A stretch of 64,000 nt of DNA from positions 9,025,001 through 9,089,000 of the forward strand of contig CM055605.1 in NCBI GenBank assembly GCA_029379385.1. Direction: 5' to 3'. Numbering within the stretch: the stretch's first letter is position 1; each line of letters starts with the position of its first letter. Below the pieces are notes generated by a model. The model did no database searches, was not told the DNA's origin, and saw only the letters and a list, made by a program, of their open reading frames with translations. The stretch is from Quillaja saponaria (lineage: Eukaryota > Streptophyta > Magnoliopsida > Fabales > Quillajaceae). This document shows positions 45,801 through 59,375 of the stretch, piece after piece. The translations under genes and the position numbers were made by a program.

Positions 45801-47771
45801 TGTGTGTGTGCGTGCTTGTTGTAGGACTTGCTTCGTAAGTTGTTTTCTGGATCTTCTCTTTCTGTATTGATGAATTTTTTTGTCTATGTTGCTAGTGGAA
45901 GAAAATGGGCATTATTATTATCAATAACCTAGCTCCTGTGAGATATTTGCAATGGTTCAAATGTACAAATTTTACTCCTTTTAATATATCATACATTATT
46001 CTAATATTCTTGTGGATTAAATTGCAAATTGGAAGAGGTGTGGACTGAGGAAGCTGATATATCTTGTGGAAGGTGACCCTAATGCTTCTGAAGCTGCCGA
46101 AAGCATTAAAACTGCGTAAGCATATATTATTTTACTGAAGGGCCATAATATGTCTCTTTTGTTCCCTTATAAATCAATCCATACTTAGCTTTGTGTATAC
46201 CCCATGTGCTTCATAATCATCACGCCATTCTTGTTATCATACTAATGATTAGGGTAGAAATGCTGGTGGTAATTTGACTTGTCTTTGCTGGGTAGCATAT
46301 TTGACCATCTGATTTCATTAATCATATCAGTAAGTTTCAGTCACTACACATGTGGTAATTTGACTTGTCTTTTTCTTGTAAGTTTATCAGTAGTAATGAC
46401 AAGTATCTGTTGTAGACTAGCACGACTTTGGTTGCTTAACAAAATGAAAAACATGTTCCCAGCTAGATAAAAGATAACGGAAAGAAGAATAAGAAAAGGA
46501 AGAAAAAAAAGGATGAATACCTTGTAAAATTGCCAAAAAGGAATTCCAGTGTTCTAGTTGTAAGTTGTAACTTACAGCTGACATTCCATTGAACAGGGCT
46601 TATTGTTATTTTATATTGCATACGGTTTTCATTGTATTGAATTGGGCATTTAGTGGTTACTCTATTTTTGAAGTTTCCTTGTGATCAAGTTGCTTTGCAT
46701 CTATGGAGCTATTATTGTTCTTCTTAAGATTTAATGCATCTTCTAATATTGTGTGTGCCACTTTCAGTCTTCTAACCCTATCACCTACAGCTGTCTTACA
46801 ACAGAGATTCTGGAGGGATTTGATGTACAAAGAACAAATGGATTGGCAGATACGCTAAAGAAGTATGGTTATCTTACCCAAGCAATTATTCAGTACTACA
46901 AATCACGACCGGAAGACCATCCAAAGCACACTGTGATCTGTCCTTCTTTTGATGAATTTATTAAAAGGTGCCAAGACCTGGATAAGATGACAGTTAGTGA
47001 TGTATTTGCCATCCAGCTCATGCAGGTATATACTGTTACTTCCCAGTTGACCTCCATTGTCAATTTAATTGACATTTATCTCTGTTAATATCATGAGGTC
47101 TAACTCATATCTAACACTACTGTACCAATGGGTTTGTGAACCAAAATATCATTGAAATTGCTTTCTGAGGTCCACTTGCTGGATGCCAGCCTTGTTCATT
47201 CTTCAATAGTTCTATTAAATAGCTCTTTGTATACTTACTTGTACAATTGACAAATGATTCTGAATCTCTGTATTTTTTCTCAACCTGTAAACATAATTGT
47301 ATGGCTACATTTTATGTCTTACTAATGCAGGTTCCCCAGGTTACAGAGGAGGTTGCCATGGCTGTCTTGGATTTGTACCCAACACTTCTCTCTCTTGCTC
47401 GTGCCTACTCTCTTCTTGTAAGTCCTCATCTCTGTTAGCGGAACTTTAGTATAATATAAATTAGCTATTTGTACGGGCGTGCACCAATTAAGAGTAAAAA
47501 AGTTCTAATTTTTGAAAGCCTTGTTCGGGGCTGATTGAGTCCCATGTGGTCTGGGCTAGAAACTTACACTATATTTGTCATTTTGGCTTGATGCAAATTT
47601 TTTTTTTCTTGTTTTTCTTTAGAATTTTCTCTCAATTATCCTTACCTTCAAACTTGTTTTTGATAGGAAGGTGATACCAGTTCGCAGGAGAAGATGCTTA
47701 GTAAGGAAAGTAACAATCTAATCAAAGCAGCTGCCAGTAAGAACATTTTCCGGTTCGTTTGGGGCAATTGA
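39867..47771 (+). CDS. MUS81: Crossover junction endonuclease MUS81
   Basis: Catalytic subunit of the nuclear MUS81-EME1 structure-specific endonuclease, which cuts joint molecules and flaps in DNA repair and makes interference-insensitive meiotic crossovers. Fifteen exons: 39867-40060, 40531-40619, 40705-40783, 40902-40988, 41110-41235, 41721-41946, 42663-42867, 43010-43140, 43295-43434, 43987-44044, 45282-45440, 46036-46115, 46791-47025, 47331-47417, 47667-47771. They join to 666 aa without a stop, close to the Arabidopsis length. Seen in order: an N-terminal helix-hairpin-helix (GVGKWILK spans exons 1-2), a winged-helix-like stretch (YVPQKNSVAYALL to GLVVKSS), the ERCC4 nuclease with ILDNRE (D417) and the active-site ERKKVDD (E474-D480), and C-terminal HhH motifs (SDVFAIQLMQVPQVTEE). 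No catalytic residue is missing. Confidence 0.94.
40303..40419 (+). mobile_element. SINE-like insertion in MUS81 intron 1
   Basis: GGTCCTGGTTCAATTCGGCAC is a good tRNA-type B box, followed by a short unique part and an A-rich end (CAAGAAAAAAAAAAG). The A box is weak. On the same strand as the gene, between exons 1 and 2, and away from both splice sites. Confidence 0.45.
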
Positions 47772-49244
47772 TTACATGTTGGACTATCTCCATTTAATTA
47801 AACTAGGGTTTCTAGCAGCTTGTATATGTGAGGAAGGTAACAGCTCTGTTTGCTACTGTTTGTAACTTCTTCACTGTACTTTGAATGTATATATAAAGGT
47901 GGGAAGATAGACAGTTGGTATTGTCTGCTCATATATGTAGAAAGCTACTGGAGTTTAAGAGCAATATATGTTTTAGTAGTCACTTAGCGGATTAAAATTG
48001 TGTTACATGTTTAAACAATAATGAAATAAAAATACCATTCTTACATTTTATTGATTACTTATAGACTATCTCTTACTGGAAAAATGAGATAAATAAAAAT
48101 CTCACAAGAAAGGAATGAATAATTAATTTACAGTGGAAAAAGAAAAATGAAGAAATGATTTCCATAAAAGAAAATTTCTAAACCTTTGAACACTAAAAGC
48201 CCCATATCAGGAACTATAAATTGTATCAAGAAGTTTGAACACACAGATCTATCACCAAATAAATCCAAATAATTCATAACTTTACATCAGAAAATTGTAC
48301 AGGGATAAACAGTAGAAACTATAACATACCAAGGATTTCTCTGATAACGGCAATAAGAGTGAAAGCAAGTGGAGCAATACAGAATACAGAGGATGCAAGA
48401 CGTTGTAGGATTGTAGTTCTTGACATATCTAGTAAGGAATGTAAAAATAAAAAATCGCTCCGAATATCCCGGTATGAAAACTACACAACAATAAAACCCC
48501 AACTACGTTTATTTTAGTAGTTTCTTTAGAAATTTATTAAATATAATTTATCGTATCATATAGTTATTTATTTCTTAACAAATCAAATCATTTTTAAGAG
48601 TTACTTGTTTATCTTATTTAAGATGCATTTGGTTTGATGGCGAGACGAGAACTATGGTCTGAAATTATGGTTTCCATCTTGCCTCAATTTGTAGATTCAT
48701 GTATAAATTATAAAAGATGATATTAATTTATTATGTTATAAAATTAAATTATTTTTTATTTAATTTAAATTTTAATAAATTTTTTTATTCAGTTTTAATT
48801 CTATAAATAATATACTAAAAATGAGTAGTTTGAAATAATTTAACAAAACAAAATAAAATTTAATGACAAAATAAAAGACATGATAAAAGGGAAAAAAAAA
48901 AAAAATCGTACATTCAGCAGCTCACGTCAGATATCATTTCCATTTTATACTTAGTGTAAATTAACCAAGAAAATTAACGGAGAAATGAAACATCCAACAA
49001 AAAATGGTGGTGTAAGATATTATTTCCATTCCAAGCATTGGCACAAAAGTAATATATTGATGAAGAATTCATATTCTATTAGAGAACCGTACAAGTACAA
49101 GAGAGGTAATCAGAATACAGAATGAAAGGAACTAAAATGGTTGTTCTGGAGCTGTCTGTCTTTCCCTTTCTCCTCTCTATAAATCTGTGTACATGTATAC
49201 TTTTGCCTGTCCAGATATCTATATATCGACTTTATCAAGTTCGT
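47772..49244. other. Convergent spacer between MUS81 and the purple acid phosphatase
   Basis: Holds the 3' untranslated regions of two genes that run toward each other. AT-rich, with no supported frame; the frame at 48,287-48,502 has no motif. Confidence 0.55.
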
Positions 49245-52200
49245 CTACAATTTTCTATGAGGACTTGGATTTTTTATGATGCGAAAACTGTCCTCTACTG
49301 CTCTTGTATTGGAGTTCACAAACTGCAATGAGGAAATGAGCTAGTCAAAACATTTTCAGTCATGAAAGCAGACTTCACATGAGAAAGTTGCCCGAAGGAA
49401 AATTATAGAAGTGTATGGCAATGTCTGAAACTTTAGTTTTTCAGTCACTAAATTTTTTGGCCAGGGATAAAGAAGATGGTCTGAAAAGATAGGGTATGGT
49501 AGCAGGCAACTAAAATTGGTAATTCTTAAGCAAGACTTTTTTCAAGAATTTCTGGTATATAGAACACTAAATATTCCTTTGGCAGACAGTTTCTTTTAGA
49601 AAATGCACTTCTTTTTTCTTGTCACATTTGGCTGAACTTAGCTAAGTAATATAAGTTTGTGAACCTCGTACTAGTTTTGTAAAATTTCTTGGGCTGCTGT
49701 AAGTTTATATGGAAAGGAAGGTGCATAAGTTTGAAAATGGTTACTTGTCTAAGTAAACTGAACAAAATGCTCCATGCGCTTAAAAAACACAGAAGGTGTC
49801 TAGGTGTTTGTATTTTTTAATTGTTCTGTACTGGTTTGTTTTAGTTCACTTCTTTATTGTAATCAAGGAAGCCTGTTTCTCAGATCTTGTGCTGGTTTTT
49901 GTTCTACTTCCAAGAAAATGTAAAAGGAAAGAGATGACTGAGCCTTTTACCAAAGCCTCTTGATTAAGAGACGGTAAAAAATAGCAACTGATGAAGAATG
50001 AGATAGAAAAACCATGTCAGAGACTCAGAATAGTATTTGATTTATACCTGCTTCTTTATCTTTTTCCATAAATGTTTCTAGGCATTTTTTTTTTCCTTTT
50101 GTTGATTGAGGTAATATAAAATTGTGAATACTGACCTCTAATTTTAGCTCTTCCTTTGTTGCATGCCCTCTTACATAACCAAATTCAGAAATCCTTTTCA
50201 GACTCCAACTATCCACCTGTGAATGGCCAAGAAAAAAATTTGTGAATGCTTCCTAACAAGCCTTGGAAACTTGAATGACTCTATGTATCTTGTGCCTTTT
50301 TTGTATATGTGGATGTCTTCCATATGCAAGCATTTGTTAGCTAGAGAGGAGGGATGGGAGAGGAACATGATGGAGAAAGAATTACATACTTTGTTCGGAA
50401 ACTTGTCTAAGGTGAAGCCAGCCATGCCAATGACAGCATGCACAGGGGCACTGTAATTTCTGTGATCATATGTATCGATTCCATTTTGATCTTTTTCCGG
50501 AATGGCTTTACATTGTTTTCGATAGACAGAGCAAGTTCTCTCATAGTTGTGCACATGACCAAAGAGAACCAGATCAACCTATTTCACGTTCACAACACTC
50601 AGAGTGCAGCCAAAATGAGACAGTTAGCTAATATAGCTTTAGCAGAAAAGAGACCTTACCTTGTTCTCAAGTAGTAGTGGTTCTACAGCTTCAACAAATT
50701 TCCAATCAACGTTTAAAATACCAACTGAAGAGTACATGGGTCTGTGTCTGCAATTTTAATATAAATATGATGAACTGTTTCACAGATTAATATGAATTAG
50801 ATGTTTAAGCTTAACAAGGACTGAGTGTAAAATTTTTAGTACCCCATAAAAATTAACCATGGAGTCTTTGATCGATCAACGGATGCCATGTCCTTTTTCA
50901 TCCATTGATACTGGAACAGAACAAACAATACTCATATTACACATCAAATTGGAAATATAAAGGAAAAAGAATAGAGTTTTCTCGGTTGTACCTGCTCTGA
51001 AATTGGTGACCAATCATGCTCAGTTGACATTACTATGAAGTGTACACTTGCTTGTTCTATGGAATACCAAGGCTTATCCTTAGCTGTGGTTGGCATTGGA
51101 AAGTAAGTCTCATAAGGCACTCCACATTCTCCACCAGAGTCAGGAGTTATATACACTGAACCTGAGTCAATGTAATCCCTGAATGAATTCATGAAGAGTG
51201 TTTCTCGTCAAATCAGTGTGATTTCTTTATTATGGATGCATTCCGTGCAATGTTATCTACTAAGGCAGATGCCAATTTGGATTCAAATTACAGTAAATTC
51301 ACATGTAGATAATAATACTACCAACCTCTCATGGTTTCCTATTGCAGTCATGTAAGAAGCTCTGGATGCTATTGGGTTGATTTGGTGAAGGAAGAAATCC
51401 CATTCTACTAGGAAACCTGTGGCATAGCTTATGTCACCAATATGGAAAACTGAGTCTGCATTGTTGGAATTTACTTCGTCAACCATGGCTTTAATCACTG
51501 AGATTGATCCTGGCTGTTCAAGTCAAAAAATTGTAAGCTTGGTCAATATATCAGATGTCGGTTTTTGCTTTCTTTTTGTTAATTGGATCCACCAAAGTTA
51601 ATATGCTCTAAGCAAATGCACCTGAATGTAGTGTTCGACTGAAGAATCACGAGGCGCTTTTCCCATGTCACCAAAAGTGAGAAATTTGAGATCATCTGAT
51701 CCTCCAGCAGGTGGAGATCTGAACTGGATTTGTTCACTCCAGCCAACTGAATTACTGCATCATCATCATAAGGGAAATAAATGACATAACTAGTTTAATG
51801 GATATGATTGAAACAGGGTTACTAGGCAACATATACCAGAGTTTCAAAAATCACAACTTTAATGTCAATATATATATATATATATATATGCACTTACCTT
51901 CCATATCTATAGGAGAAGGTGCTTGATGGCTCAAGTCCTGTCATCACTACTGAATGGATGTATCCTGGGTCATGCCATCCAAAGTCCTTGGCTGGACTAG
52001 GTAATGCTGAACCTATCAAATTGAAAAAACATAAACAAATAACCATTGTCATCTTATGAAATTATTAAAACAATCATGTTTTGGTTCAGTGAAAGAAAGA
52101 TTTCAATCTCTTAATGATAAAATAAGTTTGATCCTAATCTTGAGAGCATGATTAACAAAAACAATAGAAAAACTGTAGTCGGTTTACCATCAAACTGGTG

Positions 52201-54485
52201 ATTATATATGCTGATAATTAATTAAACTGTATGGAAGTCAGACAGTTTGCTGTGGATACATTTACTTAAAGAGAAAGTAATTCATAATATATATACTCAC
52301 TGCACATGTCATGTTGTGAAAATGTAGTAACTTGTGATTTTACTGTTTTTCCATTTCCATATTGTGCTTGTTGAGGTTCTTTATCCCCACTAACCCATGT
52401 CAGTCTCATCTGCAGCACCAAGCTCATATCAGGTAAATACGTTGCAATATGATGCAACCATTGGATGCTAATAGGAGTCATATTGCACAGAAAAAATTAT
52501 GAGTTGCTATACTTACCGATGTCCCGGTTGAATCAATGCTTGAGATATGTCCATATAATGGCTTTTTTGGATTGGAAAAACTCAGAGGATTCGACTTGGC
52601 CAAAATGCAGGGGTTCTCAAATCCACCAGCGAAGAGCACGAATTCTATGTCGGTTCTTATGTTAATTACATGGAATGATAATGAACCACTACAGGTTGTG
52701 ACTCTGCATTTGCCCTTGTCTAATTTACTAAGTGCCTTGCATTCGTTCTTCTTGCAACTTAGATAACCTGGATCATTGCTCATGAATGCTGCCTGAAAAT
52801 TTGTATGAATACACACAGCTAAGAAGAAACATGAACAAGCTGTAGAAGACAAATAATCCGCATATTCCTAGTACTTGATAAGAAGTTTAAAGGGAGAGAT
52901 TTGATATATATTTACATCTTAATATGGGTATTAAAAAAGCAAGAGTGTTTATTTTCTAAGAGGGAGTAACCACATCCATTCTAGGACTTTAAAACATAAG
53001 TGGTTCAGTGTTATTAAAGATTCATTCTAGATTAAAAAGTGGTTCGATGTTATTAAAGAGGCATTCAAAATATGAAATATATTTATTTTGGCATGTGAGA
53101 TGTACTATTCCTGATTTCGAATGCAAGATGTTAACATTTGGAATGTGGGAATAAAAGAAGGCTTCACATACTCACTAAAAAAGTTGAGAATCCTTGATGT
53201 CTAATCTCACAAATACAAAATATTTAATTTTGGAAATAAAAAGTATCTAATCCTCAATAGTCATGTATATCTAATTAACTTCAGCAAAAAAAAAAAATTA
53301 TATCTAATTAAAAATCATCATATTAAACAAGGTAATCATGGATATCTATGCATCTTATACGTAAGCATTTCACCTCCAATAATTTTGATTCTCGTGACAC
53401 CTAGCTTCCTAAATTTTCAAGCAGTTTAATACAATTACCAAATTTATTTTGGGTTTGCCTTGGACTTAATACCAAATTATGACACTAATAAATGTAATGG
53501 CTTTGGCAGAAAGGAACAAACCTTGGTGGAGAAGGAATGATGCCTACTCTCACAAAAAAAATATATTTAAAATAGAGAGAGGGAGACAACTTTTGTTTGC
53601 TTTATTGCGTGAACGCTATGAAAAACTTCATATGTTTACACTTACTTTAGCTTTGTACTTAAAGCTATTTTTTTTTTATTTTTCTATTTTTCATATGAAA
53701 AAAAAAAAAAAATCATTTCCATCACATTATTCTAAAATATATAAAACATGGTAGCGAGTCATATCTTGAGAAAAATAGAGGTCTTGAAAATGAGTTTGTG
53801 TTTGGAGTGTAGGAATTAGCTTAATTAAAAAATTTAGAAAATAAGAATTTGTTTTTTAAAAATTATTATTTAAGTAATGTAGTATAACAATCCCAGTCAT
53901 AGACCTAACACCTAGATTTTTCAAATGGAATAGAAATCAGCTAGGAAGAAGGTCAAAATCCTTTATTTTATGTTAAACACGTTTTGTGTTTGAAAATAAT
54001 GAAATACTTGGGATTTTGATTATAACTCAGGAAGTCACAGGAACAACTTGCATTAGTTGGGCACGCAATAATAAAGAGACCATAATTGAATCATGGGTCT
54101 CATAATTTCATTGAAGCACTTTTGAAACTTAGTTGGTGTAGGAGATTAAAATTTATTGTTGATTTTTTTTAATAGTTTAAATTTTTGAATGAAATAATAT
54201 TTTTTGATATGATATTGAAACTTCTAGGGATGTCAACGAACTGAGTTTATTCCTGAACAACTCGTAATTGAAACGATTTGCCTTCAACAAGATAATATTA
54301 GAGTGATCATTCACGTACATACCTTGACAGGATAATGGCAGAGTAGAGGAAGTTTGCTTAAATCACCAGTTTGTGCATAAAGAATGCCATTTAATAAACA
54401 ACTTCCAACGCTGTACCAAATTAATTAATCACCATTAAATGTTAAATATCTATTACAACCATAAATTTAAACAAAGTTTATATAT

Positions 54486-54520
<35 letters not shown>

Positions 54521-54867
54521 ATTTGTTCTTACTCAGACTGAGAAGGTGAGATCATGGCAACCCAATGTTGATCTGAAGGCCTCAAAACTCCGGTAACGGT
54601 GACCGTGACAAACTGCTCATCTGATAAGGCAGAATTAGAGCTAACATTGATATGAAGAAATGGATTTAAATTTGAACCGGGACACTGCCCCAATACTCTT
54701 CTGTTTAATGTTCTAAACTCGGATATGGCGGTAAAATTCTGGTGTACCGCGGTGGTATTAACCATCAAATGGTGCAAAACCGATGAAGAAGAAGATGAAG
54801 AAGAACAAAAGAAGAGAAGTAGTAGAATGGACAAATTATAAATAAAAGAAGGGGGAGAAAAAGACAT
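49245..54867 (-). CDS. Purple acid phosphatase, PAP27/PAP1 subgroup
   Basis: Secreted or vacuolar binuclear metallophosphoesterase. Thirteen exons (minus): 54867-54533, 54410-54323, 52792-52517, 52409-52301, 52012-51898, 51754-51622, 51513-51326, 51178-50992, 50910-50843, 50747-50660, 50578-50390, 50216-50136, 49322-49245; 644 aa. The signal peptide is MSFSPPSFIYNLSILLLLFF plus a Ser run. An N-terminal beta domain (LRLTWVSGDKEPQQAQYGNG) precedes the phosphatase domain. The five motifs are FGDMG (D337), GDISYA (D379, Y382), GNHE (N412), FMGH (H501) and GHVH (H537, H539), so all seven metal ligands are present. UniProt-type names call some members probable inactive, but the ligands here argue against that. 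Tail: FRIIKNPSPHRKL. An upstream in-frame Met at 54,990 would spoil the signal peptide. Confidence 0.9.
54489..54516. repeat. AT microsatellite in PAP intron 1
   Basis: About 14 AT units, next to the first splice donor of the phosphatase gene (54,531). Length variation here could be useful as a marker. Confidence 0.85.
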
Positions 54868-56564
54868 AGTTTTTGGATAAGCTGAAAACAAACAAGTGCT
54901 TCTAATTTGTTGGTGAAGAATGCATGGATAGGGAGTTTTGTAAGGAATTTGGGTGGATATGAAGATGTTAAGGATCCCATATTTATGCAAGCATTAATAC
55001 ATATATGATTATGGAGATCCTTATTATTCCATATCATTGATGCGAATCTTATTTACGTGGGGTTTTTACTTTCTTTGACGTGAGTTTTGTTATTAATATA
55101 TGTAGATGTGGATGTGGATGGTAATTGTTATTTATTTAATTTAATTTTTTTGTTGTTACGGATTGTTTTAACAAATGAATTTAAGGTGAGGTAATATTTA
55201 TAGAAATTTTATAGTATTTATTGTAGTGATTGACAATATGCAATGAGTACCTACTTTTATAATGTTTCTTTTGTATTACCTTAGAAGGTGTTTTTCAATT
55301 TTTTTATTTAATTGATTATGGTTGTTGCTTACCTCAAGTATGGTTTAATACTTTTATTAGTTTGACTTTAGTGGAGAGCTACTGCTAGAGATACTAAAGA
55401 CGAGGAATGTGCAAAACTTGATAAAAAAAAAATATGAGAGAATCTTAGTCAATGATCTGTTTTTAACTAAAACATAAAAATAAGTTATAATTATATAATG
55501 ATCATATCCTTTTTTATCATTCTTAATTTTTAAGCAGTCGACATTTTGTTTTTTGGGTTATCAAAAAGATAATTAGATTGTGAATTAAATAATAAGAGAT
55601 AATTAACAATTTAATATTTTTCTTTTTTATGAGTAACTCTACTACTTTTAGTTTTTTTGAGTGATGAGATTCCAACTCAATATCTTCAAATGAAAATTAA
55701 TTATGTATTCTAACAACAGAGATATCTCATTGGGAACAATTAAAGATTAGAATTAATATCATAGAATTTTGTGTGTGAAAGCTGTACAACTTCAATTTCA
55801 TTTGGATTGGTTATATAATTGGGATGCAAGTTCTTATATGGTCACTAGCTATCAAATGCTAGTTGTGACCACATCAATTATGGTGGGTTCTATAAAATTA
55901 TGATTAAAATTAAAGTTATTAGTTGATGTGATTGATTTTAATTGACATGATAACTAGCCATGTTGATAAATAACGATAATATAAAAGTTTTTGCAACATC
56001 TAATCTTCTTTTACTTACATAATTCCTATCTTGTTTTAAATTGTGCTTGTTATATATATCTATTATTACAATTTATTTTTAATTAAAATAACGATGAGCC
56101 AGGTTGTACTATCTCAAAATTAATAGATCATAACATCTAAAAATTCATATACTTGTTTTGAAAATCACTTATTTATAAAATGATAAATTGAGATTGAGAT
56201 TTTTAATTTTAAAAAATAATTTGTAATAGAGTTTATTTGATTTAGTTGTCAACTTTTTTGTTTTGCACGACAAAAGAATTACCTTCAAAAAAAAAAAAAA
56301 TTGAATCTTATTGCAAATATATATTTTTTAACAGGGAACCAAAACGTGCATATTTTCTTATTACAAAGTGAACAAGACGTGTCTTTTTTTGTGAGTCAAA
56401 TTTAGCAATCATTATCTCTATTTTCATGCTGTTCACACTAGAATTAGCCCTCCATTTCTTGATTTCATATGCTAGTGTATGTGGTCCAGTTTTCTCAGTT
56501 GATATTGTTTGTTTCCAGGGAATTTTCTTTTCTATTTCAATCAAATCATGGTGGAACTACTTTC
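54868..56564. other. Upstream region of the phosphatase gene
   Basis: Contains the minus-strand promoter and leader of the phosphatase gene. Beyond about 55,100 it is AT-rich with no supported gene. Confidence 0.5.
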
Positions 56565-57900
56565 TTTTGTTTAGATTTGCAATATTGCAAAATAAACAAG
56601 GAAAAAGTACGAATAAATCTTATTATTATTATTTTTTATATTTTAAATAAATTATTTAATAAATTTATTTTCTAATAACACTTATTTTAAAATATTCTTT
56701 CCAAATAAATGCAAAATTTTATATTGGCACCTTTTATTCTTACTTTTAATTTTTAGTTTTAAATTTAACATATTAATTAAGTGAAATAATATTTTTTTTT
56801 TAATTACATAATAAATTTTAGATAAAAAAAATTCACTATAAAATCATAAACGAAAGTATAAAAAATTCTAAAAATTAATAAAAAAAAGTTATCATTATCT
56901 ACTTTCATATTTTTATAAAAAAATATTTTTTTAATTTTCAATTTGAATTACTATATTTTTTCATGATTAATTAGAACTAAAAGTACATAAGTTTAGATTC
57001 ATTTTGTAAAAAATAAAATAAAAAAATTAACAAAGAACTATGTTAAAGGAATTACGAAAATCTCATTACTTTTTTAAAATTTAATCTACTTAATTAATAT
57101 TTTAAACTTAAAACTAAAAATAAAAAAAAAAGGGTAAACACACAGAAAAATGTCAATATAAAATTTAGGATTTATTTGGAAAGAAAAATTAAAATTAGGA
57201 GTTCTTAGACATGTAAATTAATTGTAAGACTTATTTAGAATGTGAAAGGAAAAATATGACTTATCCTTATTTTTTCTTACAAACAACACAATTTGTTTTA
57301 TGTTTGCTCTTTAGGTTCAATTGCACATAACCCTATGAACTACAACCTGTTTTATAATAACCCCATAAACTATTGAAATGGCACATAACACCATTGTTTG
57401 AATCATAATTAGTAAATAACCATCATTCATCTTAATTATTCATTAAATCCAACAAATTAACTCTTAAAAGACTAAATTACCCTCATTAATTTTAATTTTT
57501 TTTTTATGTCTTTCACTTTCTATCTCTTGTTTTTTTTTTTTTTTATCTTTTTTTTTTAGCAATTAAAATATCTATATTTATTCAATCATAATATATTCTT
57601 TAATTTGTAATACAATAAAAAAAATAAAAGTTTTGATGAAAATATTAAAAAAACTATCATTAAAATGTAAATTGAAATAGAAACTATATAATTTCTATAA
57701 AAAAAAATAATATTAGTAAATTTATTAATAATTTAAATGTTAAGACAAGAAAATAAAAATTATGAATGATTCAGATATTATTTTTGTATGCTAAAATAGA
57801 ATTAATATAAAATGTTTATTTTCATAGAAAATAGAAAGATAGAGCTGTAAAAAGGAGAAAACATAAAAATTATGAATGATTCAAATATTATTTTTGTATT
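56565..57900. repeat. 1.3-kb tandem repeat, unit 1
   Basis: Runs from GCAATATTGCAAAATAAACAAGG to about 57,900 and aligns with unit 2 over nearly its whole length. Offsets between matching words are about 1.32-1.33 kb (TAATTAAGTGAAAT at 56,774 and 58,107; TTTTGATGAA at 57,631 and 58,948). Contains the motif GCACATAACCC..GAAC at about 57,320. No coding frame. Confidence 0.75.
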
Positions 57901-59375
57901 CTCTTTCATAGGCTTGCAATATTACAAAATAAAGAAAGAAAAAATATGAATAAGGCTTACTTTCTTCTTCATATTTTAAAAAAGCCATACAATAAATTTA
58001 CTTTCCCAATAACACTTATTATAAAAATTTATTTCCAAATAAATCAGAAATTTTATAGTTGCACCTTTTATTCATACTTTTAATTTTTAGTTTTAACTTC
58101 AAATATTAATTAAGTGAAATATTATTTTTTTAAATTACATAAAAAAGTCACTATATAATCATTAACGAAACAATAGAAAATTCAAACATTAATAAAAAAA
58201 AGTTGTCATTATCTCTTTTCATATATTTTTTAAAAATATTTTTAATTTCACCTTGATTTACTATTTTCTTTTTTGGTAATAACTTGAATTGCTATATTAG
58301 TTTAGATTCAATTTGTTAAATAATAATAATAATAATAATTAAAGGAATTATGAAAATATCATTAATTTAAAAAAATTATTCTTCTATTAACTATTAAATT
58401 TTAAATTAAACAATGTGTATTTTGAAAATTTAATTTACTTAACTAATATTTTAAACTTAAAACTAAAAATAAAAAAGTAAGGGTTAAAGTGACATAAAAA
58501 AATGTCAATATAAAATTTAGGATTTATTTGAAAGAAAAATTTAAAATTAAGAGTTCTTTGAAATGTAAATTAATTCTAGGATTTAGAATCAGAAAGAAAA
58601 AATATGACTTATCCTTATTTTTTCTTACAAACTATACAATTTGCTTATGTTTTTTCTTTCAGGTCAATTGTACTTTTACAATAACCCTCGTGAACTATTG
58701 AATTAGGCACATAACTCTCTTATTCGAATCATAATTAGGAAATAGCTACCACTTATCTTAATTAGCCATTAAATCCAATAAATTAACTCTTAAAATACTA
58801 AAACCTTCATTAATTTTTTTTTTATGTCTTTCACTTTCTATCTCTTGTTTTTTTTTTAATCATTTTTTCTTCTAGCATTTAAATTTTTTATATTTTTCAA
58901 TCTTAGTATATTCTTTAATATGTAATACAATAATAAGAAAATAAAAGTTTTGATGAAAATATTAAAAATTTTATCATTAAAATGTATTAAAACTGAAACT
59001 TGTATACTTTTTATAAATGAAAAAAAAATAATATTAGTAAATTTATTAATAATTTAAATATTATGAAAAGAAAATAAAAATTATGAATGATTCAAATATT
59101 ATTTTAGGATGCTCAAATTGAATCAATATAAAATGTTTAGTTTCATAAAAAAATGAAAAGATGTAAAAAGGAGAAGACACAAAAAAAAAAAAAAAAAAAA
59201 CTTATAATGAGGGTAATTTAGTCTTTTATGAGTTAATTTGTTATATTTAATGGCTAATTTAGATAAGTAGTGATTATTTGCTAATTATGACTCAAATAAG
59301 GGGTTATGTGCCTATTTCAATAGATTATGAGGGTTATTACAAAATATATGGTAGTTTATGAGGATAAAATACAAT
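57313..59375. mobile_element. Probable DNA element with about 170-bp inverted ends
   Basis: The left end (57,313-57,488) reads TTCAATTGCACATAACCC..TTAACTCTTAAAAGACTAAATTACCCTC. The right end (59,205-59,375) is its reverse complement (GAGGGTAATTTAGTCTTTT..GAGTTAATTTG..GTTATGTGCC..AATTAAAC). The interior is non-coding and includes the third, directly oriented copy in repeat unit 2. This looks like a non-autonomous inverted-repeat element, possibly Mutator-like because the ends are long, caught up in the tandem duplication. Confidence 0.55.
57913..59195. repeat. 1.3-kb tandem repeat, unit 2
   Basis: Second copy, from GCTTGCAATATTACAAAATAAAG to the A run before 59,200. Diverged from unit 1 by many small indels, so the duplication is old. 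Its internal copy of the MITE-like motif is at 58,660-58,815. Confidence 0.75.

Noticed and set aside
48287..48502. 71-codon minus-strand frame between MUS81 and the phosphatase
   Set aside because: No motif, and it lies in the convergent 3' spacer.
54868..54990. Longer N-terminus for the phosphatase starting at 54,990
   Set aside because: It would put 41 residues before the signal peptide; the downstream Met gives a normal secreted start.
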